A stretch of DNA of 7,996 nucleotides from Lentisalinibacter sp037382365 (lineage in GTDB: Bacteria; Pseudomonadota; Gammaproteobacteria; Steroidobacterales; Woeseiaceae): positions 1 to 7,996 of the forward strand of contig JARRPZ010000122.1 of NCBI GenBank assembly GCA_037382365.1, in the 5' to 3' direction. Under the pieces are notes generated by a model. That model saw nothing but the letters and a program-made list of their open reading frames with translations, ran no database searches and was not told where the DNA came from. Below, piece after piece: positions 1-5,630 of this stretch; the stretch's first letter is position 1; every line of letters begins with the position of its first letter. Made by a program: the position numbers and the translations under genes.

Positions 1-1227
1 GCCCACGGTGTCGGCACAGGCGTCGGAGCTGAACGGCCGCTCGAAGAGTCCCAGTCGGAGTTTCATCCTGAGGATGCGGGTGACGGCGTCGTCGATGCGG
101 GACATCGGCACCTCACCCTCCTCCACCAGCCGGATGATCTCGGGCACGCCCTCGCGCCAGGACTGCACCAGCATGAACATGTCCATGCCGGCGGCGAGCG
201 ACTGCTGCATGGTGAGCCCGCCCATGCGTACGCCTTCCCAGTCCGTGAGCACGACGCCGTCGAAGCCGAGTTCGTCTTTCAGGAGATCCGTCAGCAGGGC
301 TTTCGAGCCGTGCACTTTCTCGCCGTTCACGGAGCTGAACGAGGCCATGACGGCGACGGCGCCGCTCTCGATGGCGTCCACGAAGCCCGGCAGGTGCATG
401 GCGCGGAGTTCTTCCTCGGAGATGACGGCGTTGCCCCGGTCGACACCGCCCTCGGTGGCGCCGTCGGCGATGAAGTGCTTGGCGGTGGCGCCGACGGTCT
501 CCTCCGCCGTGAGGTCGTCGCCCTGGTAGCCGGCGATGAGCGGACCCGCGAACAGCACCTGCAGCTCGACGTCCTCGCCGAAGGCCTCGTAGGTGCGGCC
601 CCAGCGGATGTCCCGCGCCACCGCGATGGTGGGCGCGAAGGTCCAGCGGATGCCGGTGGCGGCGAGTTCCCGGGCGGTGACCCGGGCGAGGCGCTTCGCC
701 AGCGCCGGGTTGCGGGTGGCGCCGATGCCGATGTTGTGGGGCAGGATGGTGGCCGGGCCGTCGAAATAGGCGTGACCGTGCACGGCGTCGATACCGGCGA
801 CCACCGGGATGCCGGTGCGGGTGGCGAGCGCAGCACGCTGATAGGCGTCGAACATCTCGCGCCAGGCGCGGGTCGTGCCCAGGTCGCCCTCGGGCACCGT
901 GCTGATGATGGAGCCGAGGGCGTAGTCACGCACGTCGGCGGGCGTGGCGGTGGAGACGTCGGCCTGCACCATCTGGCCGGCTTTCTCGGCCAGCGTCATG
1001 GCGGCGACCGCGGCGGGGATGTCGGCTTCCGTTAGCGGTGCCGCCGGCCAGTGACGGGTCGGGTCGCGCGGATCCTGCTGCGCCGGCGCCGTGCAGGGCG
1101 GCAGGGGCAGGACGTCGGCCGCGTAGAGCGAGTCGGACGCGGTGGTCGATTGCGGGCGGTCGCAAGCGGTTAGCAGCAGGAGGGCGGGCAGCAGGAGTGC
1201 CAGGGTGGACCGGCGAGCGAGTTTCAT
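1..1227 (-). CDS. Glycoside hydrolase family 3 beta-glucosidase, lipoprotein (3' end beyond window)
   Basis: The frame is open for 409 codons from the ATG at 1225-1227 to the left edge, so the C-terminus is missing. It begins with a lipoprotein signal: basic MKLARR, a Leu/Ala-rich core, and lipobox LTAC with the lipidated Cys at 22, so the protein is probably membrane-anchored and faces the periplasm or outside. The rest matches the GH3 (beta/alpha)8 barrel of the exo-beta-glucan glucohydrolase type (barley ExoI, bacterial CelD-like enzymes): GIDAVHGH at 145-152, WGRTYEAFGED near 209-219, KHF at 250-252, and TDWEGV at 328-333, where Asp329 is the expected nucleophile. The second GH3 domain, which normally supplies the acid/base, would lie outside the window. 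The expected role is release of glucose from the non-reducing ends of beta-glucans or cello-oligosaccharides; the substrate is not determinable here. A CCGGAG ribosome binding site lies 5 bases before the ATG. It is divergent from the small antitoxin gene at 1415. Family is certain, substrate uncertain. Confidence 0.95.
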   Translation of the reverse strand, partial: MKLARRSTLALLLPALLLLTACDRPQSTTASDSLYAADVLPLPPCTAPAQQDPRDPTRHWPAAPLTEADIPAAVAAMTLAEKAGQMVQADVSTATPADVRDYALGSIISTVPEGDLGTTRAWREMFDAYQRAALATRTGIPVVAGIDAVHGHAYFDGPATILPHNIGIGATRNPALAKRLARVTARELAATGIRWTFAPTIAVARDIRWGRTYEAFGEDVELQVLFAGPLIAGYQGDDLTAEETVGATAKHFIADGATEGGVDRGNAVISEEELRAMHLPGFVDAIESGAVAVMASFSSVNGEKVHGSKALLTDLLKDELGFDGVVLTDWEGVRMGGLTMQQSLAAGMDMFMLVQSWREGVPEIIRLVEEGEVPMSRIDDAVTRILRMKLRLGLFERPFSSDACADTVG

Positions 1228-1254
1228 CCGGGCTCCGGGGAGTCAGGGAGGCCG

Positions 1255-1286
1255 ACTGTAGCACCTTGCTTGGCAGGCAAGGTCCG
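1255..1286 (-). promoter_or_regulatory. Putative promoter of the GH3 gene with a 7-7-7 dyad (MerR/CueR-like layout)
   Basis: On the minus strand a weak -35 CGGACC (1281-1286) and a -10 TACAGT (1255-1260, 4 of 6 to consensus) are separated by a long 20-base spacer. Within and slightly overlapping this lies a perfect inverted repeat, ACCTTGC-N7-GCAAGGT (1263-1283), whose first three bases overlap the -35 box. Transcription would begin about 20 bases before the ATG, leaving just enough leader for the ribosome binding site. Long spacers with the dyad inside are typical of MerR-family activators such as CueR. No regulator gene is in the window, so function is inferred. Confidence 0.4.
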
Positions 1287-1414
1287 GATGGGCGGAGAAG
1301 GCTTGCAATGCAGCATTTTCTGCGGAAAACACCGAGATTGGGCGCTAGACAGGTATCGGCGGCTGACTTAAGCTGATTTTTCGCATACGCGATCAAACTC
1401 AGGCGAGAATAATC

Positions 1415-1612
1415 ATGTCAACGGTCAAGGAAGCCGCCCGGGCCATCGTCGACAAGCTTCCGGAAGACGCAACCTGGGACGATCTGATCTACGAGTTCTA
1501 CGTTAAGCAGAAGATCGAAGCCGGGTTGAAAGCGGCTGATGAGGGGCGAACAAACCCTCATGAGGAGATTCGGAGCCGTCTGATCAGGGATGCATCTCAC
1601 AATAACCGGTGA
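1415..1612 (+). CDS. Small antitoxin-like protein (upstream partner of a ParE/RelE toxin)
   Basis: This encodes a 65-residue acidic, helical protein beginning MSTVKEAARAIVDKLPEDAT, followed by a DDLIYEFYVKQKIEAGL segment (22-38) and an EGRTNPHEEI segment (43-52). This pattern (KLPEDAT...IYE.YV..KIE.GL...EGR...HEE) is common in short proteins encoded directly ahead of RelE/ParE-family toxins, and I call it an antitoxin by that similarity and by position. GGCGAG about 8 bases before the ATG can serve as ribosome binding site. Its stop TGA overlaps the GTG start of the next frame (GTGA, 1609-1612), the classic coupled arrangement of toxin-antitoxin operons. The downstream toxin is broken after about 24 codons, so this antitoxin is probably orphaned. 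It could still be expressed and act as a repressor or neutralise a related toxin elsewhere. No recognisable DNA-binding fold is obvious to me in the protein. Confidence 0.72.
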   Translation: MSTVKEAARAIVDKLPEDATWDDLIYEFYVKQKIEAGLKAADEGRTNPHEEIRSRLIRDASHNNR

Positions 1613-1680
1613 GAATTGACTGGACGACGCCTGCGGAGGCTGATCTCCATGCGCTCTTCGATTACATCGCCCGCGATTCT
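1609..1680 (+). pseudogene. Truncated ParE/RelE-family toxin, N-terminal fragment
   Basis: Starting from GTG at 1609, in 4-base overlap with the antitoxin stop, the frame reads MRIDWTTPAEADLHALFDYI followed by ARDS. This is a convincing N-terminus of a ParE/RelE-superfamily toxin (first beta strand, then the first helix with the DYIARDS ending). After about 24 residues the similarity stops: the following sequence in this frame is Arg/Pro-rich nonsense, running on through the acyltransferase gene as an accidental open frame. The remaining two thirds of a normal toxin of about 95-100 residues, including the C-terminal catalytic or gyrase-binding part, is absent. The break coincides with the start of a helix-turn-helix fragment in another frame, so a deletion between neighbouring toxin-antitoxin genes is the simplest explanation. 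It is almost certainly non-functional. Confidence 0.72.
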
Positions 1681-1810
1681 GCGGCATCTGGGTGTGTCCG
1701 TCCGGACGCTTCAGGACTGGGAACAGGGAAGGCGGGCACCGTCCGGAGCTGCGCGTACGTTGCTGCTGATCGCGTATCGGAATCCGCAGGTGTTGTTGGA
1801 AGTGGCGTAA
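1679..1810 (+). pseudogene. XRE/NadS-type helix-turn-helix antitoxin, C-terminal fragment
   Basis: In the +2 frame, bases 1679-1810 read LRHLGVSVRTLQDWEQGRRA and continue SGAARTLLLIAYRNPQVLLEVA to a TAA stop. The LGVSVRTLQDWEQGRR stretch is the recognition-helix half of an XRE-family DNA-binding domain. The GAARTLL.IA..NP..LLEV tail is typical of NadS/HigA-like antitoxins paired with RelE-type toxins. The N-terminal half (first helices and start codon) is missing. An ATG at 1616 opens the same frame, but residues encoded before about 1676 are merely the toxin fragment read in the wrong frame, so a translated 64-residue product would be chimeric. The fragment is fused to the ParE remnant near 1676-1685. 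Residual DNA binding is unlikely without the first helices. Confidence 0.7.
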
Positions 1811-1824
1811 TTCTCGCCGGCCTT

Positions 1825-1853
1825 TTGCCAACTGGTGCAGACTACCGAATTAT
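1825..1853 (+). promoter_or_regulatory. Candidate sigma70 promoter for the acyltransferase gene
   Basis: TTGCCA (1825-1830, 5 of 6 to the -35 consensus) is followed after exactly 17 bases by AATTAT (1848-1853, 4 of 6 to the -10). Transcription would start near 1860, giving a leader of about 65 bases before the ATG at 1925. It lies just after the helix-turn-helix remnant, in the only intergenic stretch ahead of the gene. This is pattern-based only. Confidence 0.45.
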
Positions 1854-1924
1854 CGCCGCAGCGTTAGGGTCAGGCAGCCACCTCGACATGGTCGACCCGG
1901 CCGGGCACCGGAGACGATCACCAG

Positions 1925-3235
1925 ATGCACACCACCCGCCTGAACCACCTCGACGCCGCGTTCCTGAATATCGAACGCCCGCAGGACCCGTGGAGCATCC
2001 ACGTCGAGCTCGAGCTGGAGGGACGCGTCGACGAGGAGTGCCTGCGCGCCGCCATCCGGCACGCTCAGGAGCTGCACCCCATGGCGCGGGCACGCCTGCA
2101 GCCCCACGGCGCCGGCGCCCGGAATTATTCCTGGGAGATCGCAGCCGCGGCGGGCGACGTGCCGCTGCAGGTCGCGGAGGCCGCGAACGACGAACAGCTC
2201 GGCTCGCTGCGTGCCGGGTTACTGAGCGCGAGCGTACCGCTGCAATCCGCGCCGGGGTTTCGCCTGCTGCTGGTGCATCATCCGGACGGCGACCGGCTGA
2301 TCATCAACCTGAACCATGCGCTCGCGGACGGACTCTCCGCTTTCCGCCTGCTGACCTCGATCGTGCGTCACTACGCCGGCGAAGAAGACCCGGTACCGGA
2401 CCTGGACCCGCTCGCCGTACGCGACCTCAAGACGCTCTCCGCATCGGGGAACGTCTTCGAGCGACTCGAGCGGCTGCGGCTGTTCGGCGCCTATCTCGCT
2501 CGCTCCACCACGCCGCCCGTGCGGGTGAAGCCCCGCGGCGTGCACGTTCGGAATCCGGACGATGCGCCCGGCTACGACGTCGAACTCATCCCCTTTTCCG
2601 CCGAAGACACACAGCGATTCATGCAGCGCCGCGTGAAGCCGGCGACGGTGAACGACATGCTGATCGCCGGGCTGGTGCTCGCCATCCGCGAATGGAACCG
2701 GGAGGCCGGCGGCCGGACCGGCAAGATATCGGTGATGATGCCGGTGAATCTCAGACGACCGGACTGGTGGTTCGAGGTGGTCGGCAACTTCTCCTCGTAC
2801 GTGAACGTGATCCTGGACGACGGGCCGCAGTCCGGTTTCGACGCGGCCGTCGCGGCGGTCTGCGAGCAGACCACGCGCATGAAGGAGGCCGGCGCGGCCG
2901 GCACGCTGATCGAGCTGCTCGATATCCCGTCGTTCCTGCCGGCCGTGCTGAAAGCACACCTGCGCGAGATCGTGCCCACCCTCGGCAGCAGTCACGTGCA
3001 GACGAGCTGGCTTTCGAATCTCGGACGACTTCCGGAGGCCCCGGCGATGGGCGATGCGGGGCGCGTGCGGGCGATCTGGTTCTCGCCGCCCGCGCACATG
3101 CCCATGGGCGTGTCCGTGGGGGCGGTCTCGCTGGCGGACCGCATGATGCTGACGCTGCGCTACCGGAATGCCGTCTTCGATTCGGCGGCGGCGCGGGACT
3201 TCGCGGGGCTCTATCGATCCCTGTTACTGGGTTGA
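1925..3235 (+). CDS. WS/DGAT-like acyltransferase (condensation-domain superfamily)
   Basis: The 436-residue protein has the overall pattern of wax ester synthase/diacylglycerol acyltransferases and related CoA-dependent acyltransferases. An N-terminal LNHLDAAFL (6-14) matches the family's L...DA.F. opening. The active-site motif is NHALADG at 130-136, with His131 as expected general base and Asp135 structural. TVNDMLIAG (241-249), PVNLRRP (273-279) and GNFSSY (287-292) match the conserved second half. The canonical family motif is HHxxxDG; here the first His is Asn, while the catalytic second His is kept. It probably transfers an acyl group from acyl-CoA (or a carrier) to an alcohol, but donor and acceptor cannot be told from sequence; a PapA-like or peptide-condensation-like role is possible. 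No signal peptide or membrane helix is seen, so it is likely cytosolic or membrane-associated. The ribosome binding site is weak: GGAG lies 11 bases before the ATG. The gene appears monocistronic. Confidence 0.82.
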   Translation: MHTTRLNHLDAAFLNIERPQDPWSIHVELELEGRVDEECLRAAIRHAQELHPMARARLQPHGAGARNYSWEIAAAAGDVPLQVAEAANDEQLGSLRAGLLSASVPLQSAPGFRLLLVHHPDGDRLIINLNHALADGLSAFRLLTSIVRHYAGEEDPVPDLDPLAVRDLKTLSASGNVFERLERLRLFGAYLARSTTPPVRVKPRGVHVRNPDDAPGYDVELIPFSAEDTQRFMQRRVKPATVNDMLIAGLVLAIREWNREAGGRTGKISVMMPVNLRRPDWWFEVVGNFSSYVNVILDDGPQSGFDAAVAAVCEQTTRMKEAGAAGTLIELLDIPSFLPAVLKAHLREIVPTLGSSHVQTSWLSNLGRLPEAPAMGDAGRVRAIWFSPPAHMPMGVSVGAVSLADRMMLTLRYRNAVFDSAAARDFAGLYRSLLLG

Positions 3236-3274
3236 GCGGCCCGACCCGGCAGCGGAGAAGACCTTATGTAAAAC

Positions 3275-3294
3275 GCTCCGATTCTGCGCGGAGC
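3275..3294. repeat. Small inverted repeat between acyltransferase and esterase genes
   Basis: GCTCCG (3275-3280) and CGGAGC (3289-3294) form perfect 6-base arms around an 8-base loop, 40 bases after the acyltransferase stop. There is no following T-run, so a rho-independent terminator is not supported. It sits 17 bases before a -10-like TATACT and could instead be an operator for the next gene. Confidence 0.3.
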
Positions 3295-3310
3295 ACGCAC
3301 CGCGCTTGGG

Positions 3311-3316
3311 TATACT
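3311..3316 (+). promoter_or_regulatory. Candidate -10 box for the esterase gene
   Basis: TATACT matches the -10 consensus at 5 of 6 positions and would give a leader of about 50 bases ending in a strong AGGGGGAG ribosome binding site (3359-3366), six bases before the ATG at 3373. I see no good -35 at 16-18 bases upstream, so an activator or another sigma factor may be needed, or the match is fortuitous. Confidence 0.35.
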
Positions 3317-3372
3317 GATCCGTTACGAACGCACCCGAATAACAACCAGCTATCTTCGAGGGGGAGAAAGCA

Positions 3373-4695
3373 ATGAAGCGACAACTTCAGTCGTTCCTGA
3401 TGGTATGCCTGGCCGTCGCCTCCGGCACGGCGCTGGCCGACGTACCCGGTCTCAATGGCGATGCACTGGCAGAACTGCGAGCCGCCGGCGTCGACAAATA
3501 CCTGGGCACGGCCCAGTCCGCCGACAGTGACTACGGCGTCTGGACGAAACACGACTTCGATCCGCAGTACGTGCCGGACGCGTCCTACCCGGCCGGCGTA
3601 CGCCCGGACGGGCCGGTGTGCATCGCGGGTTCGCCCTACTCCGTTTTCAGCCGCCAGGGGGATCCGAAGAAACTCCTGATCTTCCAGCAGGGCGGCGGCG
3701 CCTGCTGGCAGAACTTCTACAACTGCAACGTCCAGGCGGAGGCCCAGTTCCCGCCCGCCAACGGTCCGTTCCCCGGCGTCTTCGATCCCACCATGGCGGA
3801 CAACCCGTTCGCGGACTACTCGGTGGTGTACATGCCGTACTGTGACGGCTCGACCTTCGGCGGCGACAACGACGTGAACGATCCGGCCTGGCAGGCCTAT
3901 CTCGAAGGGCAGCTCGGGCTGCCGCCCGGCGCCGGGCCGGCGACCCGTTACCACCGCGGCCTGCGCAACGTCAGCGCCGGCATGGACGTCGCGGCCACCA
4001 TGTTCCCGCGGGCGAAGCAGATCACGGTGATGGGCCATAGTGCCGGCGGGGTCGGCGTGGCCGCCTTCGCCCCGTTCCTGGCCCGCTTCACCTTCGGCAA
4101 CAACACCAAGCTCACGGTCTACAACGACGCCGGGCCGATCGCGGTCAACCTGGGCACGTCGCCCCAGGCCGGCGGGCCCGACATCCCCTGGCTGTCGGTG
4201 TTCGCCCGTCAGAACGACTGGCAGTTCCAGAACTTCTATCCCCAGAGCTGTGTCGACGAGGGCCTCTGCAATGCCTTCGGCCAGCAGACCGGGATCATCC
4301 ACTGGCGGCTCGCGAACGACTCGACCATCCGCGAGGCGTTCTACGAGACGGACTCCGACCGCACCAACCGCTTCTTCGCCCAGGGCGACGGCACGCACAT
4401 GGACCCGGAGGTCTACCGGGAGCTGATCCTGACCGAGCACGGTGCGCTGAACGAGGCCTACCCGCGGCGTTACAAGCGGTTCATCGTGAGCGGTGACGAC
4501 ACCCACGGCGGCATCCAGGTGACGGCGCCCACGCCGAACTTCCCGTTCGCGCAGCCCTTCCTGTTCTATACCCAGGAGGCCAACGGCACGCCGCTCACCT
4601 ACTGGGCGAGCGAGTTCGTGCGCATCGGCCAGCGCCAGTCCCAGTTCGGCTGGAAGGACATCGTGGAGGATTACGTGCCGGTGGCGATCCCGTAG
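3373..4695 (+). CDS. Secreted pectin acetylesterase/Notum-family carboxylesterase
   Basis: This is a 440-residue alpha/beta hydrolase. It has a Sec signal peptide (MKRQ, hydrophobic core, cleavage likely after ALA at 20-22), so the mature enzyme is periplasmic or exported. Family hallmarks are the oxyanion-hole loop GGGACW (107-112), the nucleophile elbow GHSAGG (221-226) with Ser223, and YNDAGP (250-255), which matches the conserved D-[SA]-G turn after the nucleophile. A late SGDDTHGG (373-380) offers His378 as the probable catalytic His. The acid is less clear; an Asp in ETDSDRTNRFF (325-335) fits the expected place. Several Cys residues (83, 111, 118, 157, 293, 299) suggest disulfides, consistent with export. 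Relatives in plants deacetylate pectin, and animal Notum removes palmitoleate from Wnt; the bacterial substrate is unknown. It could be an acetylesterase on polysaccharide or a lipid esterase. AGGGGGAG six bases before the ATG is a strong ribosome binding site. Confidence 0.85.
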   Translation: MKRQLQSFLMVCLAVASGTALADVPGLNGDALAELRAAGVDKYLGTAQSADSDYGVWTKHDFDPQYVPDASYPAGVRPDGPVCIAGSPYSVFSRQGDPKKLLIFQQGGGACWQNFYNCNVQAEAQFPPANGPFPGVFDPTMADNPFADYSVVYMPYCDGSTFGGDNDVNDPAWQAYLEGQLGLPPGAGPATRYHRGLRNVSAGMDVAATMFPRAKQITVMGHSAGGVGVAAFAPFLARFTFGNNTKLTVYNDAGPIAVNLGTSPQAGGPDIPWLSVFARQNDWQFQNFYPQSCVDEGLCNAFGQQTGIIHWRLANDSTIREAFYETDSDRTNRFFAQGDGTHMDPEVYRELILTEHGALNEAYPRRYKRFIVSGDDTHGGIQVTAPTPNFPFAQPFLFYTQEANGTPLTYWASEFVRIGQRQSQFGWKDIVEDYVPVAIP

Positions 4696-4736
4696 CACCC
4701 AACCCCGTAGACCTGCATCTCGTGACCTGATATGTT

Positions 4737-4763
4737 ATCTACAATTCTGTAGATTTCTGTAGA
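4737..4763 (+). promoter_or_regulatory. Operator of the RHH-GNAT toxin-antitoxin operon
   Basis: ATCTACA (4737-4743) and TGTAGAT (4748-4754) form a perfect 7-base inverted repeat with a 4-base spacer. A third half-site, TGTAGA (4758-4763), repeats the second in direct orientation; the heptamer CTGTAGA recurs at 4747 and 4757, a period of exactly 10 bases or one helical turn. The block ends 9 bases before the antitoxin ATG. Such phased half-sites suit cooperative binding of ribbon-helix-helix dimers. A weak promoter (TAGACC 4708-4713, 17 bases, TATGTT 4731-4736) would place the transcription start inside it, consistent with autorepression. Confidence 0.65.
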
Positions 4764-4772
4764 GTTAGCGAG

Positions 4773-5039
4773 ATGACTGCCACTACCCAGATCTCCGCCT
4801 ACATCTCCGAAGAGACCAAGGCCGAGATAGAGGCATACGTGCGACAGAAAGGCGTGAAAAAGGCCTTTCTGATCGAGGAGGCGCTGCGGCACCATCTCCA
4901 GGCCCTGCGAGAGATACCGGAGGACGTAATGATCCCGGCCCGCCTGGTGCTGACGAAAGAGTCCCTGGAGATGATCGCCGAGGAGATCGACACGGATAAG
5001 AAGCCCACGGAAGCCCTCGAATCGCTGTTCCGTGAGTGA
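4773..5039 (+). CDS. Ribbon-helix-helix antitoxin of a GNAT toxin-antitoxin module
   Basis: The 88-residue protein begins with a beta strand (TTQISAYIS, 4-12) and helix A (EETKAEIEAYVRQ, 13-25). A KGVKK turn then leads to helix B (AFLIEEALRHHLQAL, 31-45). This is the ribbon-helix-helix fold of CopG/MetJ-type antitoxins: the N-terminal strand pairs in the dimer and contacts DNA, while the C-terminal tail (46-88, acidic, ending LESLFRE) would wrap and block the toxin. It is followed in 8-base overlap by a GNAT acetyltransferase gene, the arrangement of TacA-TacT and AtaR-AtaT modules. The phased TGTAGA operator directly upstream is its likely binding site, implying autoregulation. The ribosome binding site is weak (GCGAG next to the ATG). 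It neutralises the acetyltransferase and represses the operon by inference from family and context. Residues of the strand face were not assigned to bases. Confidence 0.82.
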   Translation: MTATTQISAYISEETKAEIEAYVRQKGVKKAFLIEEALRHHLQALREIPEDVMIPARLVLTKESLEMIAEEIDTDKKPTEALESLFRE

Positions 5040-5574
5040 AAGCCGCCCGGAGATTCGGGTCCGGCGTCTGCAACCCGCGGATGACCGGAGGCGGTTCCGC
5101 AGCGGCAACATCGAACTCGATCGTTTCTTCCAGCGGTATGCGGGACAGAATCAGTTTCGCCATCATATCGGCACGACGTGGGTGGCGACCCATGAGGAAA
5201 CGATTGCCGGATTCGCCACCGTATCCGTCGGCGAGATCATCGCAGAGAAACTGCCGCGGAAATTGCGGCGGCGTCTGCCCGCTTATCCGCTTCCAGTGCT
5301 CCGGCTCGCGCGGCTGGCCGTAGACGAGCGCTATCAGGGACTCGGGACGGGTCGGCTGCTGCTGCGCGCGATGCTCGAACTGGCACTGGAGCTGCGCGAC
5401 CGCGTGGGCTGCTCCGGTGTCGTCGTCGATGCCAAACCGGAGTCTGTACCCTTCTACACGTCGCTCGGCTTCAGGACACTCGAAACCGTCAGCGGCTCCC
5501 TCGGCGACCGGCCGGCTCCGGTACCTATGTTCCTGCCGATCGGAAGGATCGCCACAGCGGCACGCAGACCCTGA
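5032..5574 (+). CDS. GNAT-family acetyltransferase toxin (TacT/AtaT-like)
   Basis: Starting at GTG 5032, which overlaps the antitoxin stop by 8 bases, this 180-residue protein matches toxins that acetylate the amino group of charged tRNAs and so block translation. The N-terminal part FRSGNIELDRFFQRYAGQNQ (22-41) is the diagnostic F..GN.ELD.F...YA.QN pattern of this toxin family. LARLAVDERYQGLGTG (92-107) contains the acetyl-CoA pyrophosphate loop QGLGTG. VVDAKPESVPFYTSLGF (131-147) holds Tyr142, at the place of the catalytic Tyr of TacT-like enzymes. No ribosome binding site is evident, so translation is probably coupled to the antitoxin, keeping toxin below antitoxin. The length is a normal family size and I see no break, so the module looks functional. 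Which aminoacyl-tRNA is targeted cannot be read from the sequence. It is convergent with the malic enzyme gene, with only 56 bases between stops and no clear terminator there. Confidence 0.85.
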   Translation: MSESRPEIRVRRLQPADDRRRFRSGNIELDRFFQRYAGQNQFRHHIGTTWVATHEETIAGFATVSVGEIIAEKLPRKLRRRLPAYPLPVLRLARLAVDERYQGLGTGRLLLRAMLELALELRDRVGCSGVVVDAKPESVPFYTSLGFRTLETVSGSLGDRPAPVPMFLPIGRIATAARRP

Positions 5575-5630
5575 ATATTCCTGTCGTCCTCCGGCGGGCG
5601 AATCGCCTGTCGTATCGCAGGTGACTCCCC

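Noticed and set aside
310..1035. Long plus-strand open frame opposite the GH3 gene
   Set aside because: Its product is Gly/Ala/Asp/Arg-rich low-complexity sequence with no domain. The opposite strand carries an unmistakable GH3 protein, and third-position G+C richness opens antisense frames.
2276..2293. HHPDGD in the acyltransferase as the HHxxxDG active site
   Set aside because: The spacing is wrong (HH-P-DG). The correctly spaced and placed motif is NHALADG, 12 residues later, followed by the expected helix.
1609..3318. Plus-strand open frame of 569 codons
   Set aside because: Only its first 24 or so codons are toxin-like. The rest is Arg/Pro/Gly-rich sequence read out of frame through the acyltransferase gene, so it is an accidental extension of the toxin fragment.
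3211..4698. Minus-strand open frame of 495 codons opposite the esterase gene
   Set aside because: The composition is Val/Arg/Gly/Asp-rich with no motif, whereas the plus strand has a signal peptide, a GHSAGG elbow and a good ribosome binding site.
5597..5607. Palindrome GGCGA-A-TCGCC between the convergent GNAT and malic enzyme genes as a shared terminator
   Set aside because: The stem is only 5 bases with a one-base centre and no T-run on either strand, which is too weak for a terminator. The 56-base gap otherwise shows nothing.
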